Notes: generated by a model not told the origin, from the sequence alone. Positions 23,720 to 33,155 are shown, counted from the stretch's first letter. The stretch: 64,000 nt of DNA from Tersicoccus sp. Bi-70 (GCF_001968825.1 NZ_MIEU01000002.1:496001-560000); one strand, 5' to 3'. Program-made: numbers and translations.

Positions 23720-25195
23720 ATGTCCGTCGACCGTCACGCCCACGACGGGGACCCCGTGTCGCCCGCCACCTCGGCCGGTGTGCCCGTGGTCCGAGCGCCG
23801 AAGAAGCTGCGTCCCCGTCACGTCATGATGATCACCCTGGGCGGGATCATCGGCTCCAGCCTGTTCGTGGGATCGGGCAACGTCATCCGGTCCGTCGGGC
23901 CGGCCGCGGTGCTCTCGTACCTGATCGGTGGCCTGCTCGTCTTCCTCGCGATGCGCATGCTCGGGGAGATGGCCGCCGCGCGCCCGACGGTCGGCTCGTT
24001 CATGGAGTACGCCCGCGAGGGCCTCGGCGACTGGGCCGGCTACTTCGTCGGCTGGCTCTACTGGTACTTCTGGGTGGGCGTCATCGCCTTCGAGGCCGTC
24101 GTCGGCGGCTCCATCCTGGCCGGCTGGTTCCCGTCGGTGCCGGACTGGGTGTTCTCGGTGATCCTCCTGCTCGTCTTCACCGCCACCAACCTCGTCTCCG
24201 TCCGCTCCTTCGGGGAGGTCGAGTTCTGGCTGGCCAGCATCAAGGTCGCCGCCATCCTCGTGTTCCTCGCCGTCGGTGCCCTCTTCGTCCTCGGCCTCTG
24301 GCCCAACGCGTCCTTCTCGGTGCCCCACCTGTGGAACGCCGGCGGCTTCGCGCCGAACGGCTGGTGGGCCGTCTTCGGCGGCGTGGCGATCGTCATCTTC
24401 TCCTACTTCGGCACCGAGATCGCCGTGATGGCCGCGGCCGAGTCCGAGGACCCGGCGAAGGGCATCCGCCAGGCGACCGTCACCGTCATCTGGCGCATCC
24501 TGTTCTTCTTCGTCGGCGCGGTGCTGGTCATCGTCATGGTCGTCCCGTGGAACCAGCTGCCCGACCCCAAGACCAAGGCCCCCTTCGCCTTCGTCTTCGG
24601 CGCCTTCGGCCTGCCCGGTGCCGACCTGGTGATGAGCGCCGTCATCCTCACCGCGGTGTGCTCGGTGCTCAACTCGGGCCTGTACTCCGCCGCCCGCATG
24701 TTCTCGGCGCTGGCGGAGAAGGGCCTCGCCCCGGCCGTCGTGGCCCGCAGGTCCCGCACCGGCGTGCCCACCGTGGCCGTGCTCGTCTCGACGCTCGGCG
24801 GTTACGCGGCGGTGCTGGTCAACTTCGTGGCGCCCGAGTCCGGCATCTTCGACTTCATCATGAACTCGGCCGGCCTGGTGGCCCTGTTCGTGTACGTGTT
24901 CATCGCCATCACGCAGATGCGGCTGCGGTCCCGGATGACGACGCAGCAGCAGGCCGACCTGAAGCTGAAGATGTGGCTGCACCCGTGGCTCGGCATCCTG
25001 GTGATCGTCGCCGTCGTCGGCATCGTCGTCGTCATGCTGATCTCGGGGGAGTCCGGGCAGACGCAGGTGTGGACCAGCCTGGTGGCGGTCGCCGCGCTGG
25101 CGGTGTTCTGGCCGCTGGTCGCGCGCAAGCTCGAGCGGCGCTCGGCTGCTGGGCTCGAGGACGCCCCCGAGGCGGAGGCCGGCGTCCTTCCCTGA
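23720..25195 (+). CDS. amino acid permease (APC superfamily, GABA-permease-like)
   Basis: A 491-residue transporter with 12 predicted helices. The first helix reads MITLGGIIGSSLFVGSG, the glycine-rich substrate motif of amino-acid permeases, and EMAAARPTVGSFMEYAREGLG follows helix 2, as in GabP/AnsP-type carriers. FSYFGTEIAVMAAAE lies in helix 6. It imports an amino acid with protons. The start is uncertain: the ATG at 23720 has a poor RBS, and an in-frame upstream start could add ~19 residues. Convergent with ogt across a hairpin. Confidence 0.9.
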   Translation: MSVDRHAHDGDPVSPATSAGVPVVRAPKKLRPRHVMMITLGGIIGSSLFVGSGNVIRSVGPAAVLSYLIGGLLVFLAMRMLGEMAAARPTVGSFMEYAREGLGDWAGYFVGWLYWYFWVGVIAFEAVVGGSILAGWFPSVPDWVFSVILLLVFTATNLVSVRSFGEVEFWLASIKVAAILVFLAVGALFVLGLWPNASFSVPHLWNAGGFAPNGWWAVFGGVAIVIFSYFGTEIAVMAAAESEDPAKGIRQATVTVIWRILFFFVGAVLVIVMVVPWNQLPDPKTKAPFAFVFGAFGLPGADLVMSAVILTAVCSVLNSGLYSAARMFSALAEKGLAPAVVARRSRTGVPTVAVLVSTLGGYAAVLVNFVAPESGIFDFIMNSAGLVALFVYVFIAITQMRLRSRMTTQQQADLKLKMWLHPWLGILVIVAVVGIVVVMLISGESGQTQVWTSLVAVAALAVFWPLVARKLERRSAAGLEDAPEAEAGVLP

Positions 25196-25237
25196 CCGGC
25201 TTCTTACTGCTCCGCCGGTGCGTCCGCTACGGCGAGT

Positions 25238-25283
25238 GTGACGGGAGTGGCGGTCGTGACGTCGAGATGGCCACTCCTGTCAC
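25238..25283. terminator. bidirectional terminator-like hairpin
   Basis: GTGACGGGAGTGGC (25238-25251) and GCCACTCCTGTCAC (25270-25283) pair with a single mismatch around an 18-nt loop. The hairpin lies between the convergent permease and methyltransferase genes. There is no clear T run on either side, so it may act by stem strength alone. Confidence 0.6.
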
Positions 25284-25345
25284 ATCCGTCCCACTCGGTG
25301 TAGCCAACGCTCCGCTGCGCGGCGGACGAACGCTCGGCGGCTGCA

Positions 25346-25885
25346 TCAGAACAGCCGGGACGCCTGGACGTCGGCGGGTTCCTCCAGCGCCAGGAGTGCG
25401 CGCTTGCGCTCCAGCCCGCCGGCGAACCCGGTGAGCGAGCCGTCGGACCCGACCACCCGGTGACAGGGGACGACGATGCTCAGCGGGTTGTGCCCCACGG
25501 CCTGGCCGACCCGCTGCGCGAGCGCCCGGTTGCCGAGCTCGGTCGCGATCGCCCCGTAGGTGGTGGTGGTGCCGTAGGGGATCTGCCGCAGCCGCGCCCA
25601 GACCTGCTCGGAGAAGGCGTCACCGCTCGTCCGCAGCGGCACATCGAAGGTGACCCGCTGCCCGGCGAGGTACTCGCGCACCTGGGCGGCCGTCGCGCTG
25701 ATCAGCTCGTCGTCGTCCTCCTCGACGCGCTCCCCGGTGTCCGCGGCGGCGGGCGGGTACCAGTGGCCCGGGAAGAAGTCGCCGACGACGGCGTCGTCCT
25801 CGGCGACGACCAGCAGATCGCCCAGGCTGGTCGGCACGAAGGCGTGACGGCGGGTGGTCTCGCGCACGGTGCTCGTGGTGCTCAC
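25346..25885 (-). CDS. ogt: methylated-DNA-[protein]-cysteine S-methyltransferase
   Basis: A 179-residue suicide repair protein that transfers O6-methyl from guanine to its own Cys. The active site VVPCHRVVGSDGSLTGFAGGL is complete, preceded by the DNA-binding helix region WARLRQIPYGTTTTYGAIA. The N-terminal ribonuclease-like domain is short. I chose GTG 25885 because GGAGAGGAG lies upstream and the protein then starts VSTTSTVRE. Repairs alkylation damage; no adaptive-response regulator is nearby. Confidence 0.93.
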   Translation of the reverse strand: MSTTSTVRETTRRHAFVPTSLGDLLVVAEDDAVVGDFFPGHWYPPAAADTGERVEEDDDELISATAAQVREYLAGQRVTFDVPLRTSGDAFSEQVWARLRQIPYGTTTTYGAIATELGNRALAQRVGQAVGHNPLSIVVPCHRVVGSDGSLTGFAGGLERKRALLALEEPADVQASRLF

Positions 25886-26000
25886 GGTCGGGCTCCTCTC
25901 CGTTCTCATTCTCCCGGTAGACGCGCGGGGTGAGCGGTTCGTGAGGTGCCCGTGTACTCGCGACGAGATCGCGCGGTTCTTCAGGCTCCGGCAGAGCTGA

Positions 26001-26052
26001 GCGGCTGGACCGAGCGGTTGGACCGAGCGGTTGGACCGAGGGGCCGGACTCA
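26001..26052. repeat. 13-bp tandem repeat, four copies
   Basis: GCGGTTGGACCGA is repeated at 26001 (one difference), 26014 and 26027, and degenerate at 26040-26052. The array ends exactly on the stop codon (26050-26052) of the leftward membrane-protein gene. It resembles the 14-bp array at 13897-13950 in size and position. Confidence 0.85.
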
Positions 26053-26559
26053 GCGGCGATCGCGTCCGGGCCGGCGCCGCATCACCGCGAGGCCGATGAG
26101 CAGGGCGAAGACGCCGACGACGGCGGGGTCACGGACGATCGTGCTCGCGTAGCCGACGGGGTTGACGAGAGCGTGGCTCAGTCCTGTTCCGAACCAGGGC
26201 CCGATCAACCAGCCGACGGCGAGGAAGACGACCAGACCGATGGCCACCCCGGGAAGGACAGCCGGCCGGTACCGGATCAGCGCGGCCATCGCCACGGCCA
26301 GCACCGCGGCGAGGGCGAACACCCAGAGCTGGGTGTCGCTCCGGCCCTGACCGGTGCGCAGCAGCCACTCGCCGAACGCGCCGGAATCAGGACTGGTGTC
26401 GAAGGGCGAGGCGCCCCCCGGAGGGAGGGCCAGCGGCAGGGTCACCAGTGCGCCGAACGCCCAGGCCCAGACGATGCCGATCGCGAAGCCGGCGGCGCGC
26501 GATCCGGTACGCCCGGTGGCGTGCGGCCGGGTGTCGCTGGTGGTCGGTGCGGTCGCCAT
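26050..26559 (-). CDS. four-helix membrane protein of unknown function
   Basis: A 169-residue protein with a ~20-residue polar N-terminus and four hydrophobic segments: FAIGIVWAWAFGALVTLPLAL, LWVFALAAVLAVAMAALI, VLPGVAIGLVVFLAVGWLI and VVGVFALLIGLAVM. It ends in a basic tail RRRPGRDRR. I do not recognise the family. ATG 26559 has AAGGGGG upstream. Its stop codon lies in the 13-bp repeat array. Lone gene between ogt and the MazG-like gene. Confidence 0.75.
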   Translation of the reverse strand: MATAPTTSDTRPHATGRTGSRAAGFAIGIVWAWAFGALVTLPLALPPGGASPFDTSPDSGAFGEWLLRTGQGRSDTQLWVFALAAVLAVAMAALIRYRPAVLPGVAIGLVVFLAVGWLIGPWFGTGLSHALVNPVGYASTIVRDPAVVGVFALLIGLAVMRRRPGRDRR

Positions 26560-26742
26560 CGCGTCCCCCTTCGACGTCCGGTCGCCCCATGCCGAGCTCG
26601 CCGGTGAGCGCAGCCTAGCGGCCGACGGCCGCCATGGCGAGGGGTCCCGTCGCATCGTGGGCGGTGGGTGGAGCGGCCACCTGCTGCGTCGGCACGAGGC
26701 GCTGCTTGATCCGCGGGAGGACGAGCCGGGGTTGAGCCGCCC

Positions 26743-27177
26743 TCAGAACAGTGGCAGCTGGTTGGCGAGCACTCTGGCGACGTCGGGCCGGGTGTAGGCG
26801 GCCGATTTGAGCACCTTGCCGTCCTCCCGCAGCAGCGGCGTGCCGTCCGCGTCGAGCTTGCTCATGTTCGACAGGTGGACCTCGCGCAGGACGGCGTCGA
26901 GGTCGATGCCGTAGGTGTGCGCGGTGCCGTGGACGACATAGGTGATGTCGGCGAGGGCGTCGGCGATCCCGATGATGTCGTTCGCCGCCACCGCGGCCCG
27001 CAGTTCCTCGCACTCCTCGTCGAGCAGCGCCATCCGCAGGGTCGCGAGGTCGGTGGGGACGTCCGCGTCCGGTGTCGCCCGGCGGGACAGGCCGAAGGCG
27101 TCATGGAACTCACCGACGAGGGTGCCGATCGACGGTGTGCCGATCGGCGTGGTCGACGGCGTGGGGGAGGCGGTCAT
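26743..27177 (-). CDS. MazG/PRA-PH-like nucleotide pyrophosphohydrolase
   Basis: A 144-residue all-alpha NTP pyrophosphohydrolase. The metal-binding motif is LLDEECEELRAAV followed by IADALADITYVVHGTA, the Glu-x-x-Glu ... Glu/Asp-x-x-Asp arrangement of MazG and phosphoribosyl-ATP pyrophosphohydrolases. The C-terminus, NMSKLDADGTPLLREDGKVL then RPDVARVL, is typical of the phage and actinobacterial subgroup. It should hydrolyse a (d)NTP or modified nucleotide to the monophosphate. Divergent from the GH2 gene by 35 bp. Confidence 0.88.
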   Translation of the reverse strand: MTASPTPSTTPIGTPSIGTLVGEFHDAFGLSRRATPDADVPTDLATLRMALLDEECEELRAAVAANDIIGIADALADITYVVHGTAHTYGIDLDAVLREVHLSNMSKLDADGTPLLREDGKVLKSAAYTRPDVARVLANQLPLF

Positions 27178-27212
27178 GTCGCCACGCTAGTGGGACCTGC
27201 GAGGATCGGGCC

Positions 27213-29027
27213 ATGAGTAACACCGAGTCGCCCCTCGGTCCGGCGGTGTCCGGCCGGCTGCACCCTCGCCCCCTGCTCACCCGCGATGCATGGCTGGACC
27301 TGGACGGCGACTGGGGGTTCCGCGCCGACGACGAGGACGCGGGCCTGGACGCCGGCTGGTGGCGGTTCTCGGCCGTGCACGACGTCCGCTTCGACCGCAC
27401 CATCCGCGTGCCGTACCCGCCCGAGTCCGAGCTCTCCGGCATCGGCGAGGACGGGCACGCGGTCGTCTGGTATCGCCGCGCCGCCGCGATCTCGGCGCCG
27501 CCGGCCGGGCACCGGGTGATCCTGCACCTCGGGGCCGTCGACCACCACGCCGACGTGTGGGTGAACGGGGTGCACGTGGGCGCGCACGACGGCGGTCACG
27601 TCGGCTTCGCCCTCGACATCACGCACGCGCTCGTGCCCGGCGACACGCAGCTGCTCGTCGTCCGCGCGGTCGACGACCCGCACGCCCTCGACCAGCCGCG
27701 CGGCAAGCAGGACTGGGAGCCGAGCCCGCACGTCATCTGGTATCGCCGCACCACGGGCATCTGGCGCCAGGTGTGGGCCGAGACCGTGGCCGCCCGCCAC
27801 CTCGACGCGCTGCGCTGGACGCCGGGCGCGCGGCCCGGCGAGGTGACCCTCGACGTCACGGTCACCGGGGCACGCTCGCGGGACGACCTCGAGCTCGAGA
27901 CCGTCTTCACGCTCGACGGCACCGTCCTGGCCCGCGCCCGGCACGCCGTCACCGACGAGACGCTGCACCTGCCGTTCGTGCTGCGCGACGCCCGGCTGGA
28001 CACCGAGCCGGACCGGCTGCTGTGGAGCCCGGACCGTCCGACGCTGATCGACGTCGAGCTGACCCTCTGGCACGGCGAGCAGGAGATCGACCGGGCCCGC
28101 TCCTCCGTCGGCCTGCGCACGGTGGCGGTCGAGGACGGCCGGTTCATGCTCAACGGGCATCCGGCGCCGCTGCGGCTGGTGCTCGAGCAGGCGTTCTGGC
28201 CGCAGTCCCACCTGGCCGCCCCGGACGACGACGCGCTGCGGCGGGAGGTGGAGCTGGTCAAGGCGCTCGGATTCACCGGCATCCGGATGCACCAGACGGT
28301 CGCCGATCCCCGCTTCCTGCACTGGTGCGACCGACTGGGCCTGCTCGTGTGGGCCGACGCTCCGGCCGCCTACCGGTTCTCGCCGCGGGCGCTGGAGCGG
28401 ACGACGCACGAGTGGCTGCAGGCCGTCGCCCGCGACGCCGGGCACCCGTCGATCATCGCGTGGGTCGCCTTCAACGAGAGCTGGGGCGTGCCGGACGTGG
28501 CCGTCGACGTGGCCCAGCAGCACGCCGTGCGGGGAATCACCGGGCTGCTCAAGGCGCTCGACCCGTCCCGGCCGGTGATCGGCAATGACGGCTGGGAGTG
28601 GGTGGCGGGCGACGTCGTCGGCGTCCACGACTACACGCACGACGGCGCCGTGCTGCGTGCCCGATACGGGAGCCGTGACGCGGTCACCGACACGGTCGCC
28701 CACGCGCGTCCGGGCGGTCGACGGCTGGTGCTGGACCCGACGGCCGCCGAGGGCCTGCCCGTCGTGCTCTCGGAGTTCGGCGGCATCGGCTTCCACACCT
28801 CGGCCGGTGACTGGGAGGGCTACGGCGCGGTGACCGACGAGGAAGCGTTCCTTGCCCGGTTGCGCGAGCTGGTGGGCGCCGTGCACGACTCGACCGGCCT
28901 CGCCGGCTTCTGCTGGACCCAGCTGACGGACACCCTGCAGGAGACCAACGGTCTGCTCGACGAGCACCGCCGGCCGAAGGCGGACATCGGGCTGATCCGG
29001 GCGATCATCGCCGGGGAGGACCGCTGA
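27213..29027 (+). CDS. glycoside hydrolase family 2 protein
   Basis: A 604-residue intracellular enzyme with the GH2 layout: a jelly-roll sugar-binding domain (~1-185, with GAVDHHADVWVNGVHVG), an Ig-like domain (~190-310) and a TIM barrel. The acid/base Glu is in IIAWVAFNESWGVPD and the nucleophile Glu in VLSEFGGIGF. No signal peptide. GH2 includes beta-galactosidases, beta-glucuronidases and beta-mannosidases; the sequence does not fix which. The ATG is supported by GAGG upstream. No transporter or regulator is adjacent. Confidence 0.93.
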   Translation: MSNTESPLGPAVSGRLHPRPLLTRDAWLDLDGDWGFRADDEDAGLDAGWWRFSAVHDVRFDRTIRVPYPPESELSGIGEDGHAVVWYRRAAAISAPPAGHRVILHLGAVDHHADVWVNGVHVGAHDGGHVGFALDITHALVPGDTQLLVVRAVDDPHALDQPRGKQDWEPSPHVIWYRRTTGIWRQVWAETVAARHLDALRWTPGARPGEVTLDVTVTGARSRDDLELETVFTLDGTVLARARHAVTDETLHLPFVLRDARLDTEPDRLLWSPDRPTLIDVELTLWHGEQEIDRARSSVGLRTVAVEDGRFMLNGHPAPLRLVLEQAFWPQSHLAAPDDDALRREVELVKALGFTGIRMHQTVADPRFLHWCDRLGLLVWADAPAAYRFSPRALERTTHEWLQAVARDAGHPSIIAWVAFNESWGVPDVAVDVAQQHAVRGITGLLKALDPSRPVIGNDGWEWVAGDVVGVHDYTHDGAVLRARYGSRDAVTDTVAHARPGGRRLVLDPTAAEGLPVVLSEFGGIGFHTSAGDWEGYGAVTDEEAFLARLRELVGAVHDSTGLAGFCWTQLTDTLQETNGLLDEHRRPKADIGLIRAIIAGEDR

Positions 29028-29118
29028 TTCCTCGACCCGGATCACCGTCCTGGCCCTGCCGGTCCCAGGACAACCGGACGCCTTCCTGTGCCCGGCGCGG
29101 CGGCCGAGGATGGGAGCC

Positions 29119-30060
29119 ATGACCACCTCGACGAACACCGACCCGGGCACCGTGCTGATCACCGGGCCCAGCGGCAGCCTCGGCGCCGCCACCACGCTCG
29201 CGATGGCGGAGCGCCCCGCGGATACGCGGCCCGACCTGATCCTCGTCGGCCGGCTGGGGGAAAGGATGTCCCGGGTCGCGGCGCAGGCCCGCGCGACCGG
29301 TGCCACCGTGCACGTCATCGACACCGACCTGTCCCGGCTCGCGGACGTCCGCGCCGCGTCGGACGAGGCGAAGCGCCTCGTCGACGAGGGCGCGGTCCGG
29401 CCCCTGCGGGCGATCATCGCCAACGCCGGCATGACGGCCGCCGACACCCGGGCCGCCTCCGCCGACGGTTACGAGCTGACCTTCGCCGTCAACCACCTCG
29501 CCCACGCCCAGCTGATCGGCGACCTGATCGGGTCGATGGCCACGCCGGGACGCATCGTCCTGCTCGGCTCCAACACGTACCACCAGAACCTGCCGCGCAA
29601 ACTGCTCGGCGTGCCGCCGGCCCGGTGGCGTGACCCGATCGAGCTGGCGATGCCGGCCCCCGCCGACCAGAAGCCGTCGGCGCAGACGTCGGGCGTCGCC
29701 TACTCCAACGCGAAGCTGGCGATCCTCTACTACGCGCACGAGCTGCAGCGACGGGCGCCGCAGGGCATCGGCGTCGTGGTCTACGAGCCGGGCTTCATGC
29801 CGGGTACCACCCTGTCCCGCGAGCAGCCCCCGGCGGTGCAGCGGATCGGCCGCGCCCTCGCGCGCGTGCCGGGCGTCTCCACGCCGAAGGTCTCCGGTCC
29901 CGGCCTGGCATCCCTCGCGCTCGACGCGCGGTGGGCCCATCTGCGCGGCGGCGCCTTCGTGGTCAAGGACGAGGAACGGGAGGTCAAGTCGTTCGCCGTC
30001 GACCGCGCACGGGAAGCTCACCTGTGGGAGGCGACGCGCGAGCTGCTCGACCGGGCGTGA
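29119..30060 (+). CDS. SDR-family oxidoreductase (protochlorophyllide-reductase-like)
   Basis: A 313-residue SDR. TVLITGPSGSLGAATTLAMA forms the cofactor loop, in which Pro-Ser-Gly replaces the classical Ala-x-Gly. IIANAGMTAADTR follows, and the active site is ILLGSNTY then VAYSNAKLAILYYAHEL (Tyr-x-x-x-Lys). The long C-terminal half resembles retinol-dehydrogenase/POR-like SDRs. I preferred ATG 29119 over 29110 because GGGAG lies just before it. Substrate unknown. Confidence 0.88.
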   Translation: MTTSTNTDPGTVLITGPSGSLGAATTLAMAERPADTRPDLILVGRLGERMSRVAAQARATGATVHVIDTDLSRLADVRAASDEAKRLVDEGAVRPLRAIIANAGMTAADTRAASADGYELTFAVNHLAHAQLIGDLIGSMATPGRIVLLGSNTYHQNLPRKLLGVPPARWRDPIELAMPAPADQKPSAQTSGVAYSNAKLAILYYAHELQRRAPQGIGVVVYEPGFMPGTTLSREQPPAVQRIGRALARVPGVSTPKVSGPGLASLALDARWAHLRGGAFVVKDEEREVKSFAVDRAREAHLWEATRELLDRA

Positions 30061-30169
30061 CTCGGTCGGCGATCGCGCGCCGACCGGCCACGAGCGCATG
30101 ACCGGCGAGCCGTGGGATGCGTCCTGGCGGGCAGTGGACTCACACGCCGGCGTGGCAGAGTGGCCGTCC

Positions 30170-31312
30170 ATGACGATCGACGTCTTTGCCGACGACCTGG
30201 CCGACCTGCGGAGCCGGCTCCGCGCGACCCGGTGGTCGGCCGCCTGGCCCGAGCCGGAGGCGGGCCAAGCCTGGGACGCAGGCGTGAACCAGCAGGAACT
30301 GCGCCGCCTCGTCGCCCACTGGGCCGACGGCTTCGACTGGGAGGCGCAGCAGCGGCGGATCGCCGCCCTGCCCTGGCACGAGGCGGACCTGGACGGCACC
30401 CCGCTGGCCTGGCTGCGTTTCGACGCCGAGCCATCCACCGACGCGGACCCGTTGCCCATCGTGCTGCTCAACGGCTGGCCGAGCACCGCTCTGGAGATGG
30501 TCGACGTCGCGCAGCGGCTCGCAACACCGTCGGCGCATGGCGGCGATCCCGCGGACGCCCGCACCGTCGTCGTCCCCGCCCTGCCGGGCTTCCCGTTCTC
30601 CCCGCAACGACCCCGCCACGCCGAACAGACCCACGACCTGGTGCACCGGCTGATGACCGAACACGTCGGTGCGGCCCGGTACGCCGCCCACGGGGGAGAC
30701 CTCGGCGCCGGCATCGCCTCCCGCCTCGCGGAGGCGTACCCGGAGGCCGTCGCCGGGCTGCACCTGCTCGCCGTCGCCGGTCCCGTCGACCTGGACCCGT
30801 CCACCCTGACGAACGCCGAGCGAGCGTACCTCGACGAGGTCGCGACCTGGAACGACGACGAGGGCGGCTACCAGCACGAGCAGGAGTCGCGCCCGCTCAC
30901 CCTTGCCGCCGGCCTGTCCGACTCGCCGGCCGGGCTGCTCGCCTGGCTGCTCGAGAAGTACCGGGCGTGGAGCGACGGCGACGTCGCGACCCGGTTCACC
31001 GACGACGAGATGCTCACCGTCGCCTCGCTCTACTGGTTCACCAACAGCATCGCCCCGTCGTTCCGGCCGTATTGGGAGTTCAACCACGGCTTCACCACCC
31101 GCGTGCGGCGGGTCGAGGTGCCGACGGCGGTCGCCCTCTTCCCGCACGACCTCGGCCACCCGCCCCGGGAGTGGGTCGAACGCCTCTACGCCCTCTCGCG
31201 ATACACCGTGATGCCCCGCGGCGGCCACTTCGCCCCGCACGAGGAACCGGACCTGCTCGCCGAGGACATCACGGCGTTCCTCCGGACGCTGCCTGCCGCC
31301 GGGTTACCGTAG
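30170..31312 (+). CDS. epoxide hydrolase (EHN-type alpha/beta hydrolase)
   Basis: A 380-residue protein beginning with the epoxide-hydrolase N-terminal segment (MTIDVFADDLADLRSRLRAT, then the Trp-rich WSAAWPEPE). The alpha/beta core follows with LLNGWPSTALEM as oxyanion region, the nucleophile Asp in YAAHGGDLGAGIASRLA, and His in MPRGGHFAPHEEPDLL. It should open an epoxide to a diol through an ester intermediate. An upstream ATG at 30098 is open in frame but lies outside the family's N-terminus. The deaminase gene starts 5 nt after its stop. Confidence 0.9.
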   Translation: MTIDVFADDLADLRSRLRATRWSAAWPEPEAGQAWDAGVNQQELRRLVAHWADGFDWEAQQRRIAALPWHEADLDGTPLAWLRFDAEPSTDADPLPIVLLNGWPSTALEMVDVAQRLATPSAHGGDPADARTVVVPALPGFPFSPQRPRHAEQTHDLVHRLMTEHVGAARYAAHGGDLGAGIASRLAEAYPEAVAGLHLLAVAGPVDLDPSTLTNAERAYLDEVATWNDDEGGYQHEQESRPLTLAAGLSDSPAGLLAWLLEKYRAWSDGDVATRFTDDEMLTVASLYWFTNSIAPSFRPYWEFNHGFTTRVRRVEVPTAVALFPHDLGHPPREWVERLYALSRYTVMPRGGHFAPHEEPDLLAEDITAFLRTLPAAGLP

Positions 31313-31317
31313 CGACC

Positions 31318-31770
31318 ATGGCCTTCGACTATTCCCTCGACCACTTCGCCCGCGCCCGTGAAGCGGCCGCCGCCTCGCTGGCCGAGGGCGGTGTTCCCAT
31401 CGGCGGCGCGCTCGTGCTCGGCGGCGAGCTGGTGGCCACCGGCCACAACCAGCGGGTGCAGCAGGGCGACCCGACCGCCCACGGCGAGATCGACTGCCTG
31501 CGTGCCGCCGGTCGGATCCGCTCCTACGCGGACGCCGTGCTCCACACGACGCTGGCTCCGTGCGCCATGTGCTCGGGCGCGATCGTCCAGTTCGGCATCC
31601 GCCGCGTCGTGGTGGGGGAGGCGACGACGTTCCCGGGCGAACTGGACTGGATGCGCTCGCGCGGCGTCGACGTCGTCGTGCTCGACGACCCGCAGTGCCA
31701 GGAGCTGATGCGGCGGTTCGCGACCGAGTACCCCGCGGTGTGGGCGGAGGACATCGGCGAGGTCGTCTGA
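31318..31770 (+). CDS. cytosine deaminase-like nucleoside/base deaminase (Fcy1 type)
   Basis: A 150-residue zinc deaminase. The zinc and proton-shuttle residues are in TAHGEIDC and LAPCAMCSGAI. The C-terminal pattern GIRRVVVGEATTFPGELDW, RGVDVVVLDDPQCQELMRRF and VWAEDIGEVV is, from memory, closer to yeast cytosine deaminase Fcy1 than to TadA. It would convert cytosine to uracil in pyrimidine salvage. Starts 5 nt after the epoxide hydrolase, so the two are co-transcribed although no functional link is apparent. Confidence 0.88.
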   Translation: MAFDYSLDHFARAREAAAASLAEGGVPIGGALVLGGELVATGHNQRVQQGDPTAHGEIDCLRAAGRIRSYADAVLHTTLAPCAMCSGAIVQFGIRRVVVGEATTFPGELDWMRSRGVDVVVLDDPQCQELMRRFATEYPAVWAEDIGEVV

Positions 31771-31828
31771 CCCGACTGGGTTCGTCCGAGTACGTCGGTT
31801 CCACCCTCGAGCCCCGGTCGAGAACAGC

Positions 31829-33052
31829 TCAGGCTGACGCGGGCTCCACTGAATCCTCGGTCTCCGTCTTCGCCGCGTTCGCGTATCGCACCGCGGCCTG
31901 GGCGGCCCGGCGTCCCGCGCGGGTGGCGCCCAGCGTCGATGCGGAGGCGCCGTAGCCGACCAGGAACAGGCCGGGCTGCTTTGCCACGGTGACGGCGTCG
32001 GTGCCCATCATGATGCCGCCGCCGGGTTCGCGCAGGTGCAGCCGGCTCAGGTGGCCGAGCGAGGCGCGGAAGCCGGTGGCCCACAGCACGACGTCGACCG
32101 GCACCTCCCACGCGTCCGCGTCGCCGTTCTCCGCCGCGTGCCCGGGCAGCACCCGCACCCGGGCATGCGCCGCGTCGTCGAGCAACCGATCCGCCTCGCC
32201 CTGCGCGGGCACGCCGCGCCCGTCCGGTCCGGGGCCGGCCAGCACCGCACCGGCCGGGGTGAGCCGCAGCAGGGGACCGCGGCTGACCAGAAGGCCGGAC
32301 CGGATGGCTCGCGCATACATCCCCGTCAACGGGAGCCCCGTCGCGGCGACGACGGAGTGCGGCGACAAGCCGCGGGTGGTGCGGGCGGAGACGGAGGCCT
32401 CGACGGCCCGGCCCCACTCCTGGTCGAAGGAACGGCTGGTCCAGCGCGGCGCGGTCCGGGCGGTCCACACCGTCTCGACGCCGGCGCGGTCCAGGTCCAG
32501 CACGAACTGCGCGGCGGAGGTGCCGCCGCCGACGACGAGCACGCGGCGGCCGCGGAAGTCGGTGGCGGCGGTGAAGTCGTGGGTGTGCAGCTGCCGGCCG
32601 CGGAAGGTCTCGATGCCGGGGTAGTGGGGTACCCAGGGGCTGTCCCAGGTGCCGGTGGCGTTGACGACCGCACGGGTGCGCCAGCTGCGGCCGTCACGGG
32701 CGGTGACGACGAAACCGTCGTGCTCCTCGAAGCGCTGCTCGACGGAGGCGACGGCCACCGGGCGCAGGACCGGCAGGTCGAAGGTGCTCTCGTAGGCGCC
32801 GTAGTACCGGGCGACCACCCGGCTGGCCGGCTCCGCGGGATCCGGGGTGCCGAGCGGGAGCCCGGGCAGGTCGTGGATGCCGTGGACGTCGCCGAGGGTG
32901 AGCGAGTCCCAGCGGTGACGCCAGGCGCCACCGGGCCCTTCGTTGGCATCGAGGACGACGACGTCGTCCCACGCCCGCAGCCCGCTGCGGAGCAGGTGGT
33001 GCGCCGCGCTCAACCCGGCCTGCCCGGCACCGATGACGACGACGTCGAGCAT
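31829..33052 (-). CDS. FAD/NAD(P)-dependent monooxygenase-like oxidoreductase
   Basis: A 407-residue flavoprotein. The FAD-binding GxGxxG is at the N-terminus (VVVIGAGQAGLSAAHHLL), followed by GPGGAWRHRWDSLTLGD, and a second dinucleotide motif, VLVVGGGTSAAQFVLDL, lies near residue 170, as in flavin monooxygenases and CzcO-like proteins. VVLWATGFRASLGHL marks the typical ATG motif. I chose ATG 33052, where the FAD motif begins. The RBS is weak, and a GTG at 33094 would add 14 residues. Substrate unknown. Confidence 0.88.
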   Translation of the reverse strand: MLDVVVIGAGQAGLSAAHHLLRSGLRAWDDVVVLDANEGPGGAWRHRWDSLTLGDVHGIHDLPGLPLGTPDPAEPASRVVARYYGAYESTFDLPVLRPVAVASVEQRFEEHDGFVVTARDGRSWRTRAVVNATGTWDSPWVPHYPGIETFRGRQLHTHDFTAATDFRGRRVLVVGGGTSAAQFVLDLDRAGVETVWTARTAPRWTSRSFDQEWGRAVEASVSARTTRGLSPHSVVAATGLPLTGMYARAIRSGLLVSRGPLLRLTPAGAVLAGPGPDGRGVPAQGEADRLLDDAAHARVRVLPGHAAENGDADAWEVPVDVVLWATGFRASLGHLSRLHLREPGGGIMMGTDAVTVAKQPGLFLVGYGASASTLGATRAGRRAAQAAVRYANAAKTETEDSVEPASA

Positions 33053-33155
33053 CCGGTCGTCGGATTCGGCAGTCGCGGGGTCGAGGTGGGTCACGCTCGA
33101 GGAAGCAGCGAGCGGCCGTCGGATATTCCGGCGGCCGCTCGCGGTGACGCGCGTT

